From Choristocarpus tenellus KU-1152 (Eukaryota; Phaeophyceae): a stretch of 21,978 bases of DNA. The DNA lies in contig CAXNAD020000313.1 of the NCBI GenBank assembly GCA_964200185.2, positions 1 through 21,978 of the forward strand, given 5' to 3'. Of this stretch, positions 1 to 9,233 are shown one piece after another (the first letter of the stretch is position 1; every line of letters begins with the position of its first letter). The translations under genes and the position numbers were made by a program. A model generated the notes under the pieces. It ran no database searches. It had not been told where the DNA came from and saw nothing but the letters and a program-made list of their open reading frames with translations.

Positions 1-153
1 GATTAGAAAATTTCTAGGAAACGGAATGATAAATTACAACGATAGATACTCCTTGCAAAGCATAAAGGATAATATCTCTCTTCTTACCGAAGATGCTCTA
101 TATGAAATCAATACTGCTGGTTCTAATAAATCATGCCTAGTTAAAAAGGCTAG
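1..153 (+). pseudogene. Probable bacterial transposase C-terminal fragment (ISNCY-like)
   Basis: An open frame starts at base 2 and runs off the left edge. It reads IRKFLGNGMINYNDR, followed by a stretch of the type SIKDNISLLTEDALYEIN. I recall similar segments near the C-terminus of Rickettsiales ISNCY-type transposases, where a helix ends in a GH-x-LVKKK tail. Here the frame departs after about residue 45: the expected tail is replaced by unrelated sequence with a single LVKK, and the frame stops at 218-220. The fragment is therefore truncated at both ends. The assignment rests on remembered similarity only. The AT-rich, Lys/Asn/Ile-rich composition supports a bacterial symbiont origin, as do its neighbours. 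Confidence 0.4.
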
Positions 154-220
154 TTTTTATCAATCTCTCCGCTTAGTTCTGTTCTATTTCCTGTTGTATC
201 TAAATAACGTATCTTCATAA

Positions 221-505
221 CCTTTCCCCCCAGAATTATTAATTGATTGATACAATAAAATTATAAATATATTATAATTAACAACCAATTAATAAAAACG
301 AAAAAATTAAGAAATTAGTCTGGGTATTAGATAGTTATGGAGAAGAAGACCTATGCTTTATCAGTTCTGTGTTCGGGAACTACGTATCCAAGAGTAAAAA
401 CAGCATCTTCATAACCCTTACTTAGAGAATCAAAGTTTTCGCTATAGCATACTGATGCATATTCCCATTTTGAATACGGTAACATAAAATGAAAAAGCAG
501 ATGCT
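221..505. other. AT-rich spacer within the bacterial mosaic
   Basis: No gene is visible. A short phrase, TATCTTCATAACC, at about 210-222 recurs with slight change at about 403-415, which may mark an old junction or a short duplication. The minus-strand frame from the Rpn-like fragment runs on to 422, but its last part no longer resembles the family. Confidence 0.35.
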
Positions 506-714
506 TAACTCTTCGCATATATCACTGTCTGTATCATTTATATGGTCTTGGATATAGTTAATACTTTCAATTGCTTTTTCGGTACCTTTTTTATTTAGGT
601 GCAACCTCTTAAGGATATCTTCTTGTTTCAATTTTAAGTCTAAAAAATCTTTTACCTTAGATATTTCACCTTTAATTTCGCCCTTGAGTTTTCCATTATC
701 AAATCCACTTTGCC
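506..714 (-). pseudogene. Rpn/PD-(D/E)XK-type nuclease-transposase C-terminal fragment
   Basis: Read on the minus strand, the frame contains GKLKGEIKGEISKVKDFLD, then KQEDILKRLHLNKK, and ends near NDTDSDICEEL. The KGEIKGE-type charged repeat followed by a helical tail matches the C-terminal region of the Rpn family (recombination-promoting nuclease/putative transposase), which is abundant in Rickettsiales genomes. The N-terminal nuclease domain is absent. An in-frame TGA at 717-715 precedes the fragment. Just upstream the sequence switches to group II intron, so this is a joined fragment, not a gene. After DICEEL the frame continues to a stop at 422 in sequence I do not recognise. The family call comes from memory of the charged-repeat pattern. 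Confidence 0.5.
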
Positions 715-829
715 TTCAGCTTCTTTCAGCCAACATCTCACGATGTTAACCCTGCCTTAGCTAATGGACCGCTCTAATTCAGCCCATAGGGGACTTTAAC
801 CCCTCACTCTCGCACCATGCCCGGCGCAC
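706..829 (-). mobile_element. Truncated bacterial group II intron, 5' end (domain I)
   Basis: The minus strand from 829 begins GTGCGCCGGGCATGG. It continues with GAGGGGTTAAAGTCCCC, GAGCGGTCCATTAGC, CATCGTGAGATGTTGGCTG and CTGAAGGCAAAG. This is the usual order of elements at the 5' end and early domain I of bacterial group II introns. Several hairpins are visible, for example GGGG-TTAAAGT-CCCC and CATC-GTGA-GATG. The rest of the ribozyme (late domain I to VI) and its reverse transcriptase are missing, because the sequence joins an Rpn-like fragment at about 705-714. The intron's first base directly abuts the traD fragment in the opposite orientation. This is consistent with insertion antisense into traD, followed by deletion. 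It cannot splice in this form. Confidence 0.82.
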
Positions 830-1225
830 ATATATGTATTCTTCATGGTTGGTCTGAGATTGGTAAACGTTCTTATGGAGAAGTTGATGGATTTCGCAGC
901 GAAAGAAGAAGCATTGTTGCTGACCATGTACCAAACAGTAAAGATATCACTGGCTGCGCAAATACTGATTGCTTCTGGCTTTTTCACATCCATCATATTC
1001 TGCTTGATATTCATATTATGGAGCAAGTTTGGTAAAAACCTCAAAGCTGAAAAAACCAAAGATGGAGCAAATAAGATTTTAACTGCAAAAGAAGTTAAAA
1101 ACGCTCTTCGCAAGTGATCTAAAAATAGGCGATATGCTCCTTGTAAAGGATATGGAAACCATGAACTTTCTACTATCTGGCGCTATAGGTTCTGGTAAAG
1201 CCAACTTAATGCATAATATGTTGCC
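830..1225 (+). pseudogene. traD: TraD-like type IV secretion coupling protein, N-terminal fragment
   Basis: The frame through the ATG at 845 encodes a membrane region (ILIASGFFTSIIFCLIFILW), then a KFGKNLKAEKTKDG linker and LTAKEVKNALRK, and stops at 1115. The next part continues in another frame as SDLKIGDMLLVKDMETMNF, LLSGAIGSGKANLMHN and MLPQI. This order (membrane segment, linker, Walker A) is that of F-type TraD coupling ATPases, which feed DNA to conjugation channels. Three lesions make it a pseudogene. There is a frameshift near 1112-1117. The Walker A reads G-S-G-K-A where the family has K-T or K-S. Similarity ends after LPQI at about 1225, before the rest of the ATPase. The group II intron fragment cuts the 5' side. 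Rickettsiales amplified elements carry such a gene, so that origin is likely but inferred. Confidence 0.72.
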
Positions 1226-3469
1226 TCAAATAGTTGAACCAAGGTTCACAAAATTTTGTTCCCCTCAAAAACATGATTTTAAAATTCACCATTATCAAAG
1301 TAGTCACAAACAGCCATGTGTCTAAAATGTTAACTCACAGAAAGCTGTCAGGTGGATCTCTGTCAATAAAGATTTATCGACCAATTGATGGACAAACAAA
1401 GAAGCTGTTTTTGAAGGTTTCGCCAGTAGTGAGGACGATTCCAGTCATTTTGAAATCACCGTTTGATACGATCGACTCCACAACAAATCGAAACATCCAC
1501 ACCAACACCACATACCAAGGCACGAACCAACCATAACTTGCAAACTGTAAGCCTGTAAGCATTATAGTTCGAAGTAGTGGTCGTGACGCGACAATGCCTC
1601 GGCAATGCTTGTCATTTACTTACGGTATATCATTGATTGGTGTGAAAGAGGGTACATCAAGTGAAAGCCAGGTCCACCTGCGCAAGGAGCACAGTAAGTT
1701 CTTGGATGTCCCTCCTAGTCAGGCAGGACCTGCCCCCTCATACTCGGGAGGATGCTCCTTCTGCGATCTCTCCTTTGGGATGTGCATGGATTAGCTGGTT
1801 GCATATTTTACCAAAATTGATGTGCATGGTGTTCGGACTTCCCAAAATCCCCACTAGGATGTGCAGTAGTAGAGGTGGCCACGAGGTGTTGGGGTGACAT
1901 GAAGACTAGACCTACCAACCAATGTGGACAGTTGCCTGATGTGTAGGAAAAGAAAGCCTGTGAGCCTATATGTGTGCAATGGAAATACAACACTTGGCAA
2001 TCAATCGATGCCGCCCACACAATTAACTATTGGCTTTGATAGTATTCCGATATCCGTCGTTCACGAACGAACGACATATCAAAAAGGCCGTCAAAGACGA
2101 CAGAGAAGGCAAGAGCTCAGTATCAGGCAGTCAAGACTCAAAGTAATTTTCACCTAACTTCTTTGAATTCTGTAATCATAATAAACAAGTAGGTGTGGAA
2201 AGAGGGGCTGTCTATTGTCATACCGATATTACGATATTGCACATTCTGCAATGATATCGTTTGAGGTTCCCTGTCAGGAATCCTGGATTCCAGGGTAGGA
2301 TCTTCCATGGGACTGAACCATAAATCTCTTCAAGACAACAGTCCCACAGGTAGTGGACTTCTCTTCATTCAGAAATACCAAGCATCAAAGCTTGTGTCTT
2401 TGATGTTATGTCTTGTCACTCTGATGATCGACACACTCATGAGATCCCCCACACACTGCAGTCTTGCACTTGTCCAACCTTAACCTCGTCCCCTCGGTTA
2501 CTGTTTGTCTTGGTCCGTCTGGTTCATCTTTCCTGGTAATTCTCCTCGTCACTTGTACCTGAGTGAAACATGCCACCGCAGAATCACACGATTCACTCCA
2601 GCGGATTGATGGGGTGGTGCAGGAGCAGTGTCGTCATCCTTCAGCCATCGTGTCAGTTCAAGGTGACCATGACACCTACCATGTCCTTTTAGAGGACAGT
2701 GCATTTCCTCTCCTCGTTCAACCAGTCAGGAGGTGGTTATCTAACAGGCACAGTTTGGTGATGTCATTGCATTATGCCTGCATTCATCATGCACCACGTT
2801 AACAGCTGTGCAAGAACCAATGCTGTGCCACCCTGATGGCTTCAGGACCTCCTGAAACTCCAGCCTTATGGACACAGCTCCAATCATGTTTTTTGCATAT
2901 TCTAGCGATGTCTCACATTCTCGTTCAACACCAGAGGGAAATCATTTAAGGTATTCCACCGCAGAGGTTCCTACTTAACTTTACTTTCAGATGAGCATGT
3001 CACCATAACTCTACACTCCCATCAATAGGGCCCAGTATCCCCTGAGATTATTGGTATTCGTTGTATGGAATTTTTGCTGAAAATCCTAAAGTATATTATT
3101 TTCGAGCCTTGATTGATACCGTGGAATGGTGTTCACCTAGCAATTTAGCCAGATTACACTCTTCCCCCGATATCCCAGTTCTAAAGATCGGTCTGGCATT
3201 ATAGGAAGATGTCCAAAAGGTTTTGATCTTGGCGTTCACCCCTGCCTATGGTCTTCCTCGTTCGGACTATGTCCGACTCCAAAGACATAATCAACTACAG
3301 GGAAAGGTGGATCGTCACGGAACAGAGGAAGCCACCCTAACCTCGTCTTCAGATCGGTCATCAATAAGTGCACCTGTGACCCTGTTGTCGTCCTCATCGT
3401 GCTGAGCCCCCAGTCATGCTCCATCAATGTGTGTCATACTAAACAATATAGCATACTGCGAAGTATTTT
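1226..3469. other. Non-coding stretch, no supported gene
   Basis: The bacterial similarity ends at about 1225 and composition becomes more balanced. All open frames are short, overlap on both strands and lack splice-linked partners. The minus frame at 3427-3236 and the plus frame at 2563-2802 (GTG start) have a fairly protein-like composition but match nothing I know. They may be remnants of old repeats. A small inverted repeat (GATATTACGATATTG and neighbours) lies near 2225-2260. I see no RNA gene here. Confidence 0.5.
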
Positions 3470-3760
3470 GTGCCAGTATCCTGGTTATCGGGTAGCAACT
3501 CATTACAGATTCAGTCATGCCTGGACAATCCAGAGGTCGTTCTTGCATTGTAGGTAAGAGGTCGTGGACACTAGGGTCAGTTGCTATCGCTATACTCCTC
3601 GTCCCTAAGGATGATCAGATGGATTTGACTCCTATCCATTTGAGAATGAGTATATTTAATTGACATCTTCGCATGGAGTGGCAAGGGTCAGAAGTTGACA
3701 CCAGTCAAAAACCACTTGATCCTCACGCCTTGCTTATAGCCTGTTCGTCTGTCTCCAAAC
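3470..3760 (+). repeat. Dispersed repeat family R2, copy 1 (relic ORF)
   Basis: This stretch is similar to the reverse complement of 20690-21005 over roughly 250-290 bp, with many substitutions and small indels. It contains a 48-codon ATG frame (3517-3663) that starts MPGQSRG and contains ILLVPKDDQMDLTPIHL. The other copy starts MPQQSRG and has LLVPRDGQIGRTPVYL at the matching place, so the start codon and the LLVP core are shared. The differences in the core are mostly conservative (K/R, M/I, I/V, H/Y), as expected if the ancestor was translated. Similarity continues downstream to about GCCTGTTCGTCTGTCTC. I do not recognise the protein. A transposon-derived or lineage-specific family is likely. 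Confidence 0.6.
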
Positions 3761-3771
3761 ATTTTTACGTA

Positions 3772-3807
3772 CCCTTAGTTAAGGTCTTACCCTTACTTAA
3801 GGTCTTA
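3772..3807. repeat. 18-bp tandem duplication
   Basis: Two adjacent 18-bp units, CCCTTAGTTAAGGTCTTA and CCCTTACTTAAGGTCTTA, differ at one base. Each contains a partly self-complementary CTTAxTTAAG core. The pair lies just downstream of R2 copy 1. No function can be assigned. Confidence 0.85.
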
Positions 3808-4301
3808 CAATAATATTCGAAGAAATCAAACTTGGTTAAATAGTTCTTTGCGCAGATACCCATCAACTCCAATACCTTAATAAAGAATATATATGTTAGC
3901 AGGGTTTTTACATCTGGCACCCGTCAAAGAACAAGAAGAAGGTAACTTAATCGTAGACACAGTAAGCGATGTGGTATGTATTTCAGATGCACTTGTTTGC
4001 AGTCCCCCCCAACTCAAACGTTTGGGTGCGCATCCTGTTCCACCTAGTGCAATACATTTGCGTACAGCTGACTGTTCACCACTGCCTGTACTTGGATTTA
4101 TTTGTTTTGCATTTTAACTTGGTGATACCGCATTACCCATTGAAGCTCTGTTGATCCCAACTAGATAAAATAATACTTGATAATAGTTTCGTACAGACCT
4201 TCAGTGCAATCCTTGATTGGCAAGAACGTCTCTCATTCCACAACAGTTTGTGTATCATTCCAGCAAGATATCACATGACAAGGAGCCCCACACAAGATCC
4301 A

Positions 4302-4555
4302 ATGTATCTTAGAGGGTAGAGCTGCATCCATTCGGGGTCCAAAATTCAAAGTTGCGAATTTCATGTAATTTTGTCTTTCCTGTCTGTGTGGAAGTGTCAA
4401 TATCCTTGTTTAGGACGCACCTTTTCATAACGTACACATTTTACCTACTCCGAAACATTTTGGAGTAGGAAAATGTCATAAAAAAGCTCATGGGAAGCCA
4501 AGCCCCAAGTGGACAAACGGGGCAAAACTCGTACCCTCTGCAATACTTTCACTCA
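4302..4555 (+). mobile_element. MITE-like TIR element, copy 1
   Basis: The element begins GTATCTTAGAGGGTAGAGC, ends GTACCCTCTGCAATACTTTCACTC and is about 250 bp long. Its interior matches copies 2, 3 and 4. The right TIR is degenerate here (CTCTGCAATACTT against CTCTAAGATACTT in copy 2). The centre holds a strong hairpin: ACATTTTACCTACTCC pairs with GGAGTAGGAAAATGT around a GAAACATTTT loop (about 4436-4476). It has no coding capacity, so it would be a non-autonomous DNA transposon. Confidence 0.8.
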
Positions 4556-4868
4556 CAATAAGTACGTGATACAAGTACTACTCCTTGATGTTATGTCGTG
4601 AGTGTGCAACATGATTTTGACCCTGTACCCGTCCGTTTACATAGACAGTACAATACACCACCTGTTCATGAAATCATTGTCTCCGTTGCACTGACAGCCT
4701 GTCCGTTGATGCTGACATTGCATGGAGCCAATCATCTTCGGTGGTGAGAAAACCAAAACATACCGTATAACACTCAGGAAATTCCATGTTAGATATAGTA
4801 CAAGTTATGTTGCATTCTATGTTATTTATTTTGGGAAGATATCATTATTGTAGGTGGTACTGTGACAG
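4556..4868. other. Non-coding spacer between TIR element copy 1 and repeat R1
   Basis: I see no gene, RNA or repeat beyond short AT-rich runs. The only frame of note (from 4786) is short and overlaps repeat R1. Confidence 0.5.
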
Positions 4869-5076
4869 ACAGGTCCCGTTGGGAGCTAAATATCAGTTTA
4901 GATCCACTTTCTCGCGTGCACACATGTGTAATGCGCGCAACACTTTGTCATCATTGGTGGTATTCAGAGCAACATAATCCATCGAGATGTTCTGATAATT
5001 CCCCGACCACTTGCCGTTAATGGTCACGATGTGACGTCTAACCACCAGATCCAGGATTCAAGATCTGTTTTGAGCT
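4869..5076 (-). repeat. Dispersed repeat family R1, copy A (decayed coding sequence)
   Basis: This stretch is similar to 6984-7173 in the same orientation. Read on the minus strand, it encodes DLESWIWWLDVTS and then, after a deletion of about 4 bases, NGKWSGNYQNIS in another frame. Copy B encodes NLESWIRWLDVTS and NGKWSENSHNIS in one frame. Several differences fall at third codon positions (AAC/AAT, GGC/GGT, TCG/TCC), which supports an ancestral protein. In-frame stops and an insertion of about 17 bp near 4910-4945 show that it is dead. I do not recognise the family. Confidence 0.62.
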
Positions 5077-5107
5077 AAAGTAAACGAGAGGTACCCAAAT
5101 TTGGGTT

Positions 5108-5126
5108 GTAGTATCCTAGAGGGTAG
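5108..5126 (+). repeat. Solo TIR-like sequence
   Basis: GTAGTATCCTAGAGGGTAGG resembles the left terminus of the TIR elements (AAAGTATCTTAGAGGGTAG) and sits about 60 bp before copy 2. No element body follows it. It could be a remnant or an end left by excision. Confidence 0.5.
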
Positions 5127-5167
5127 GAAGTTCAGACCAGGTTATCAATTCGGTGCTTGATTGTGCC

Positions 5168-5414
5168 AAAGTATCTTAGAGGGTAGAGCCGCGTTCATTT
5201 GGGGCCAAAATCCAATGTTGTGATTTCCATGTAATTTTGACTATCGTGTTTGTTAGGACGTGTCAATGTCCTTGTTCCGGACATAGCTTTTCATAACGTA
5301 CACATAACACCTACTCTGAAATATTTTGGAGTAGGAAAATGCCATAAAAAATCCGAGATAAGCCAAGCCCCAAGTGGACAAACAGGGCAAAACTCGTACC
5401 CTCTAAGATACTTT
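5168..5414 (+). mobile_element. MITE-like TIR element, copy 2 (best preserved)
   Basis: This is the reference copy, 247 bp long. It has a perfect 18-bp terminal inverted repeat: AAAGTATCTTAGAGGGTA at 5168-5185 and TACCCTCTAAGATACTTT at 5397-5414. The body carries the same internal hairpin (CCTACTC with GAGTAGG around about 5310-5336) and the shared segment AGCCAAGCCCCAAGTGGACA. No obvious target-site duplication flanks it, so the outer boundary is uncertain by a few bases: the following CACTCA is also shared between copies. The long open frame crossing it is not a gene, as it simply reads through the element. Confidence 0.88.
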
Positions 5415-6983
5415 CACTCATTGGGTGTTGTAATATACCTCACTTTGATGCCCATTTTGCGGGTGATTTTCCTTCGAGTTTGGTTCAGGCAAGGGAATGC
5501 AAAAGGAAGGTGCGTTCAGATGAAGAAAATTGCCCTCACATCTGACGCGTTCTCTCATGTGACAAGGAAATCGCTACAGGGTCGTCCAGGCCCCCAATGG
5601 ATGCCTGACCCCCCCTCTAGGATACTATGGGTCCAAGGTCGTTTTGGGTTTTAAGTCACCTTTTTCATGTTTTACAATTCACCCCTTACTTTTATGGATT
5701 AAGAGCAAAGAGTGACATGATGAAATCGTTGATTTCTCTGTTGTTTCCAAGTTTTGACAGAAATCAAAGTCTCTATGCATATTTGTACGAAGAGTCAATT
5801 TTTCCACATTTGTCAGCATCCTCAAAATGCAACCGCAGGTACCTCTTGTTTACTCTGACTCCTTCATCTCACATATTGATGACTTAGGTATTGGGCTTCG
5901 CACAACCAAGGCCCCTCATTCTCTCATGGAGATTTTTGCAATGATCTATCCCTAAAAAGTAGATGGCACTGATACAATTCATTCAATACAATCAAGCCAA
6001 ACCCTCCGTTGGATGTAGATCCTCGTGGGATGTTTGCTATTGCATCCTAACGCAACTCTGTTGCTGTACCTCGAATGTCTACTTGATGTTAGTGTTTGAG
6101 ATGGTCATGTACAGGTATGATAGTTGACTTGAGCATGAAAAGATTGAGATCCCACGTCCCTCTCAATGGTTTTCCCCTGAAGTAATAACTCGAAAAAATA
6201 ATCTCTGTGGGAGATTTGTGTCCCTCCTAGATGGGCGCATGATCTCTGGTGGACGAGAGTCCAAAAGTTTGGAACTGGAAGAGAACTGGATCTCATCCGG
6301 GTATTAGGGTTGTTACTCAAAAAGTAGGGAAACGAAAAATTCGTTTCATTTTCTCAACAAGGATTAGACAAAAAAGACGTGCAATTCCTCAAAGTGAATT
6401 GGACAAGCTCTTTCTTCGCAACACACCTTACGACCTTTGACCCCCATTAAGGCAAGGCAATGTCTAGCGCAATTTTCTATCCCTGCAAAGAAGGAAAACA
6501 CAGATCCAATTCATTATCAAGGTAGGACAACTTTTCGATCATATAAAGGACAGTAAACCCTCCGCTTCTGTGCAGTTCCTCTTAAGAGATCTGTTTTAGC
6601 GTAACCCACAAGAAAGGGTAGGGAGCAATTGTTACCCACTCACTATTACATAAGCTAAGCAAGGCATTGTGACTTGATCGCCACAGACTCAAGAACTTCT
6701 TTGTTACCAAATTACCTGGGACATTATGGTAGTAACCCTGGGTGACTAATTGTACAGTATTATGCTTCTCCATCATCGTGGATAAATTTTGGGTTCAATC
6801 CTGGAGAGGACAACCTTTCAAGGGACTCCCCCAAATTGGCCACATGGGCACTCTCTTGAGAAACCCAGATGATTCCTTTTCTTTTTTTTCCATGGGACTG
6901 CCTGCCCATGATGTGCTGGCCAGACATTTTTTTTTCTTGTGTGCAGGGACAGAGCCCATACTGGGGAGGGGAGGTGATGGGAT
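5415..6983. other. Non-coding stretch, possible coding remnants
   Basis: No supported gene. A 42-codon ATG frame at about 5828-5956 (MQPQVPLVYSDSF at its start) reads like protein but is isolated. A 19-base hairpin, GAAACGAA-AAA-TTCGTTTC, lies at about 6329-6347. Poly-T runs occur near 6880-6930. Frames on the two strands overlap without a consistent gene model. Confidence 0.45.
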
Positions 6984-7173
6984 GAACAGGTCCTGCTGGG
7001 AGCTCATCTCAGTCAGAGTCTTTCCGCACGCACACTTCTCCGTCGTTGGTGACATTTCAGAGAAACATAAATGATGGAGATGTTATGAGAGTTCTCCGAC
7101 CACTTACCATTAACGGCCACAAATGACGTGACGTCCAACCACCGAATCCAAGATTCCAGATTGGTTTTCATCC
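6984..7173 (-). repeat. Dispersed repeat family R1, copy B (relic ORF)
   Basis: This is the better-preserved partner of 4869-5076. The minus frame carries NLESWIRWLDVTSF, VAVNGKWSENSHNIS and then degenerates. The DNA similarity continues through GTGTGCGTGCGGAAAG and AGCTCCCAGCAGGACCTG to about 6984. The frame is open further upstream on the minus strand (to about 7204), and an overlapping minus frame from 7430 contains a CSHCPKF segment, but no second copy supports those extensions. A decayed gene or transposon ORF is the simplest reading. Confidence 0.6.
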
Positions 7174-8549
7174 AATAGATTGAAGTCTTCAGTATTGGCG
7201 TCAATCACGCAAGGCATCTCGTTCACTCGTGGCGATTTGTCATTACCCCTCAGGGCTGATCGGATGCTGCCTTGTGCAGTACTAGATTTTACAACAATAC
7301 TATTACGAATGAACCTAACGGGTAGGGCAGAAATCTCGCTTTCTAGATATTTTTTGAAGCGAAAATTCTTGTTAAATTTGGGACAATGAGAACATGTGTC
7401 AGAGGCGGGTGCGCATAGGATAGTACACACATTTTGTCACCTTAAGGGTCTTAGCCAAGGACGAGGAAGCCTCAGGCATGCACACTTCTGCAGGTTGAAG
7501 CCTATTGGCGGTGTTCCTCAACACGCTCCCAGTGCACTGAAGGGGCCCTTGCACCTAGGCAAGAAAGTTGTACCACCACGATCTCAAGTATTTTGCTGGC
7601 CTTACACACCAATTACACCTGCCAATGGTTCTTGGACTGACTTCAATATTCACCCATCCATATGTTGAGCACCTTGAATTCCTGTCCATATTCCACGGCA
7701 ATGGGCTTCATGTAGTGGGTGATCATCTTCTCCGGAATGTGCTGCATGGAGGGTTTGTACTGTGTGGTTTCGACCCTTCATCCTAAATTTGTATAGCCGC
7801 TTCAAGCGATATAACCTCCCTCAAGACCTTAGCACTGATCCCTTCTTCATCACGTACCCCCATCACCTGTTTTCTACCCCATACGTTACCTTTATAAAGT
7901 TCTGAACTCCAGATCCATGCTTCAATTCCTTCCAATTAACTTTCCCTTCTACACTTCATACTTTTGCCTTTTCATATGTTAGGACACTAAACGTTTACTA
8001 GTCAACCAAAACAACATCCCCCCTCACAAAACTCAGATTCGGATTACTTCAACTACTGTTCATGGTTTCACACTCTTAAGAAATACGTAATTATATTATA
8101 TCTCAAGAGTTGATCAGACTCGGCATTTTAACTCGATTCAGAACAAGAATTCAGCGAATTAATAACCCTCCTGGCTATAGATTCAACACCTTCGCAGTGG
8201 AAAGTTTTGGGCGGCTTGGTAAGCAAGCAGAAAGTTTCTGCTGAGTTAGCTACGCACGCGGTGGTAGGGGGAGAGGGGTAGGAGGCAACAGTAGGAAAGG
8301 GGCTATCAAATCCTGTTAGCAACAAATAGTGTCTGTCACAACACAAATAGCTCTATTATTGAGACCTGTCATGGATTTTAAGCTGGAGACACCAGGGAGA
8401 TGGGCAAGGAGGGGATTGTTAGATTCCTGACATGCTTTCCTAGGTCCTCACCATGGGGTGCAGGACTAAATTAGGTTGGAGGCATAGAAGGGCAGTGGTA
8501 TAGCACAGCTGGTAGAAACTTAGTAAGTAGATTATAGTTTTATATAGTG
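7174..8549. other. Non-coding stretch, no supported gene
   Basis: Only short overlapping frames occur. The minus frame 7430-7110 has a cysteine/histidine cluster near its start, but there is no independent support for it. I see no tRNA-like or other RNA signal. Confidence 0.5.
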
Positions 8550-8960
8550 CCCTTTGGCATTTTGTAGATTTGTCAGGGGAAATTATGTGGAATTAATTGT
8601 ACCATTCGGGGATATATGCATAGCGTCATATCGCTCTGCTGAGTGCTGATTCCCAAGTATTTCCAAGTTGGCGTTAAACGGCTAAGTTTGTGGAATAGTT
8701 AGTTGCTGGGCCCCCATTATAATATGCTTCTATTATGCTTTATTATTATACCCTCTGACATTTTACAGATGTGTCGGGGGAAAAACCGATGAAAACCCAA
8801 TCCAACATCAGAACAACACCTGAAAAAGTAATAGTTGTCAATGTGAAAGACATTTTCTATTTATTTTTTTACTATCACCTATACTACACCACTCCCGTCC
8901 TATTTTGCATCTAACCTATTTTATTATTTTACCCCCTGACATTCTGTAGATGTATCATGT
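8550..8960. repeat. Three spaced copies of a CCCYYTGACA...TGTCRGGGG motif
   Basis: Related motifs of about 30 bp lie at 8550-8579 (CCCTTTGGCATTTTGTAGA), 8751-8780 (CCCTCTGACATTTTACAGA) and 8933-8960 (CCCCTGACATTCTGTAGA). Each is preceded by an A/T-rich TATTAT-type run. The first two are imperfectly self-complementary, with CCC-TGACA at one end and TGTC-GGGG at the other. The spacing is about 201 and 182 bp, but the sequence between them is not obviously shared. They could be ends of degraded short elements or a spaced repeat. Confidence 0.6.
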
Positions 8961-9025
8961 GCTTCTATTGAAAACACTAGACTAGGAGTACCAAAGAGTC
9001 TCGAAACAAAATTTTCTAGGACGAG

Positions 9026-9233
9026 CCAAAGTATGTTGGAGGGTAGAGCCACGTCCTTGTGGGGGCCAAAATCCAATGTTGCGATTTCGATGTAAATTTG
9101 GCCATCATGTTTGTTAGGAAGTATCAATATCCATGTTATAGACACACCTTTTCATAACATACACATTTTACCTACTGAAATATTTTGGAGTAAGAAAATG
9201 TCCTAAAAAAAACATGGGAAGCCAAGCCCCAAA
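9026..9233 (+). mobile_element. MITE-like TIR element, copy 3 (3'-truncated)
   Basis: The copy begins CCAAAGTATGTTGGAGGGTAG and follows the family through the internal hairpin region (CCTACTGAAATATTTTGGAGTA). It breaks off after GAAGCCAAGCCCCAAA at about 9233. The right TIR and about 40 bp are missing. The left arm of the hairpin has lost bases compared with copies 1 and 2. Confidence 0.75.

Noticed and set aside
5250-5654. 134-codon plus-strand ORF
   Set aside because: It reads straight through TIR element copy 2 and its right terminus. The other copies of the element do not keep the frame.
6780-6805. tRNA-like T-loop GGTTCAATCC
   Set aside because: The flanking bases do not form a five-pair T stem, and no matching acceptor or anticodon arms are present.
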